Positions 5,823 through 5,972 of a stretch of DNA of 5,972 nt are shown here, in pieces. The stretch is taken from NCBI GenBank assembly GCA_017454075.1, contig JAFTDQ010000151.1, positions 1 through 5,972 on the forward strand, given 5' to 3'. The notes beneath the pieces are model-generated. The model did no database searches. It was not told where the DNA came from and was given only the letters and a program-made list of their open reading frames with translations. The DNA is from Clostridia bacterium (GTDB taxonomy: Bacteria; Bacillota_A; Clostridia; Oscillospirales; CAG-272). A program made the position numbers and the translations under genes. Each line of letters starts with the position of its first letter. Within the stretch, counting starts at the first letter, position 1.

Positions 5823-5851
5823 TAGAAATGTTCATACTTCGTCGTTATAAT
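5823..5851 (+). promoter_or_regulatory. Housekeeping (sigma-A type) promoter of the DUF4180-like gene
   Basis: A perfect -10 hexamer TATAAT (5846-5851) lies 17 bases after a -35-like TAGAAA (5823-5828; four of six match TTGACA). Transcription would begin near 5858, giving a leader of about 34 bases before ATG 5892. The position just after the terminator is what a new transcription unit would need. Confidence 0.6.
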
Positions 5852-5875
5852 AGATGGCTTGAATTCGGTATTAAC

Positions 5876-5880
5876 AGGAG
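5876..5880 (+). promoter_or_regulatory. Ribosome binding site of the DUF4180-like gene
   Basis: AGGAG lies 11 bases before ATG 5892, slightly long but within range. The GTG at 5887 is excluded as a start because it meets TGA two codons later. Confidence 0.6.
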
Positions 5881-5891
5881 TAATAAGTGAA

Positions 5892-5972
5892 ATGAATATT
5901 AGAAAAGTTGAAAAAAACGGCATCATATGCGCTGTTATAGATAGTGAGGATAAGGTAATTACAGATTCCCAA
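5892..5972 (+). CDS. DUF4180-like protein, N-terminal fragment (3' end outside window)
   Basis: Only 27 codons are visible. They begin MNIRKVEKNGIICAVIDSED and continue to VITDSQ at the window edge. The pattern (short strand, N-G-I, second strand, an S-x-E/D-x-x-I-T-D step leading into a helix) matches the N-terminus of DUF4180 proteins, small proteins of about 115-120 residues common in Bacillota and of unknown function. The fragment is AT-rich (about one third GC over 5821-5972, hand-counted), unlike the genes before the terminator. It has its own promoter and ribosome site and so is a separate unit. The family call rests on a short stretch and recall. Confidence 0.6.
   Translation, partial: MNIRKVEKNGIICAVIDSEDKVITDSQ

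Overview
The window reads as a chromosomal piece of an uncultured or poorly characterised Bacillota, probably class Clostridia. The main clues are a Gram-positive-style envelope gene set, GGAGG-type ribosome sites, small hypothetical proteins that resemble clostridial ones, and a DUF4180-type start at the right edge. No 16S or other marker gene is present, so the placement is an inference from protein style. Most of the window is GC-rich (a hand-counted 60-base sample inside the asparagine synthetase gene is about 63% GC). The last 150 bases are about one third GC.

Positions 1-4758 hold five tightly packed + strand genes: the C-terminus of an MBOAT membrane acyltransferase (1-311), a membrane-anchored SGNH-hydrolase-like protein (325-1383), an AsnB-type glutamine-dependent amidotransferase (1385-3217), a membrane-anchored Ig-like plus transglutaminase-like protein (3224-4279), and a small lipoprotein (4276-4758). 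The gaps are 13, 1, 6 and -4 bases, so this is almost certainly one transcription unit. MBOAT plus SGNH-like partner is the known arrangement for O-acylating cell-envelope polymers (compare DltB/DltD, AlgI/AlgJ/AlgX, PatA/PatB). The next three genes may be further envelope functions, but that link is inferred from proximity.

After a 30-base gap with a small hairpin comes a two-TM protein with a possible PH-like cytoplasmic domain (4789-5442). It is followed by a small HEPN-like ORF (5469-5759) whose C-terminus looks lost. That ORF ends inside the first copy of a 15-base direct repeat (5756-5789), followed by a good intrinsic terminator (5794-5817). A new AT-rich transcription unit then begins, with its own sigma-70/A-type promoter, a ribosome site and the first 27 codons of a DUF4180-like gene (5892-5972, cut by the window edge).

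I see no CRISPR array, rRNA, tRNA or complete mobile element. The points most worth a second look are the Cys replacing the oxyanion-hole Asn in the AsnB glutaminase domain, the Cys at the SGNH nucleophile position, the five-gene envelope cassette, and the repeat/truncation/composition junction at 5440-5830. I found no convincing evidence of a wholly new system.
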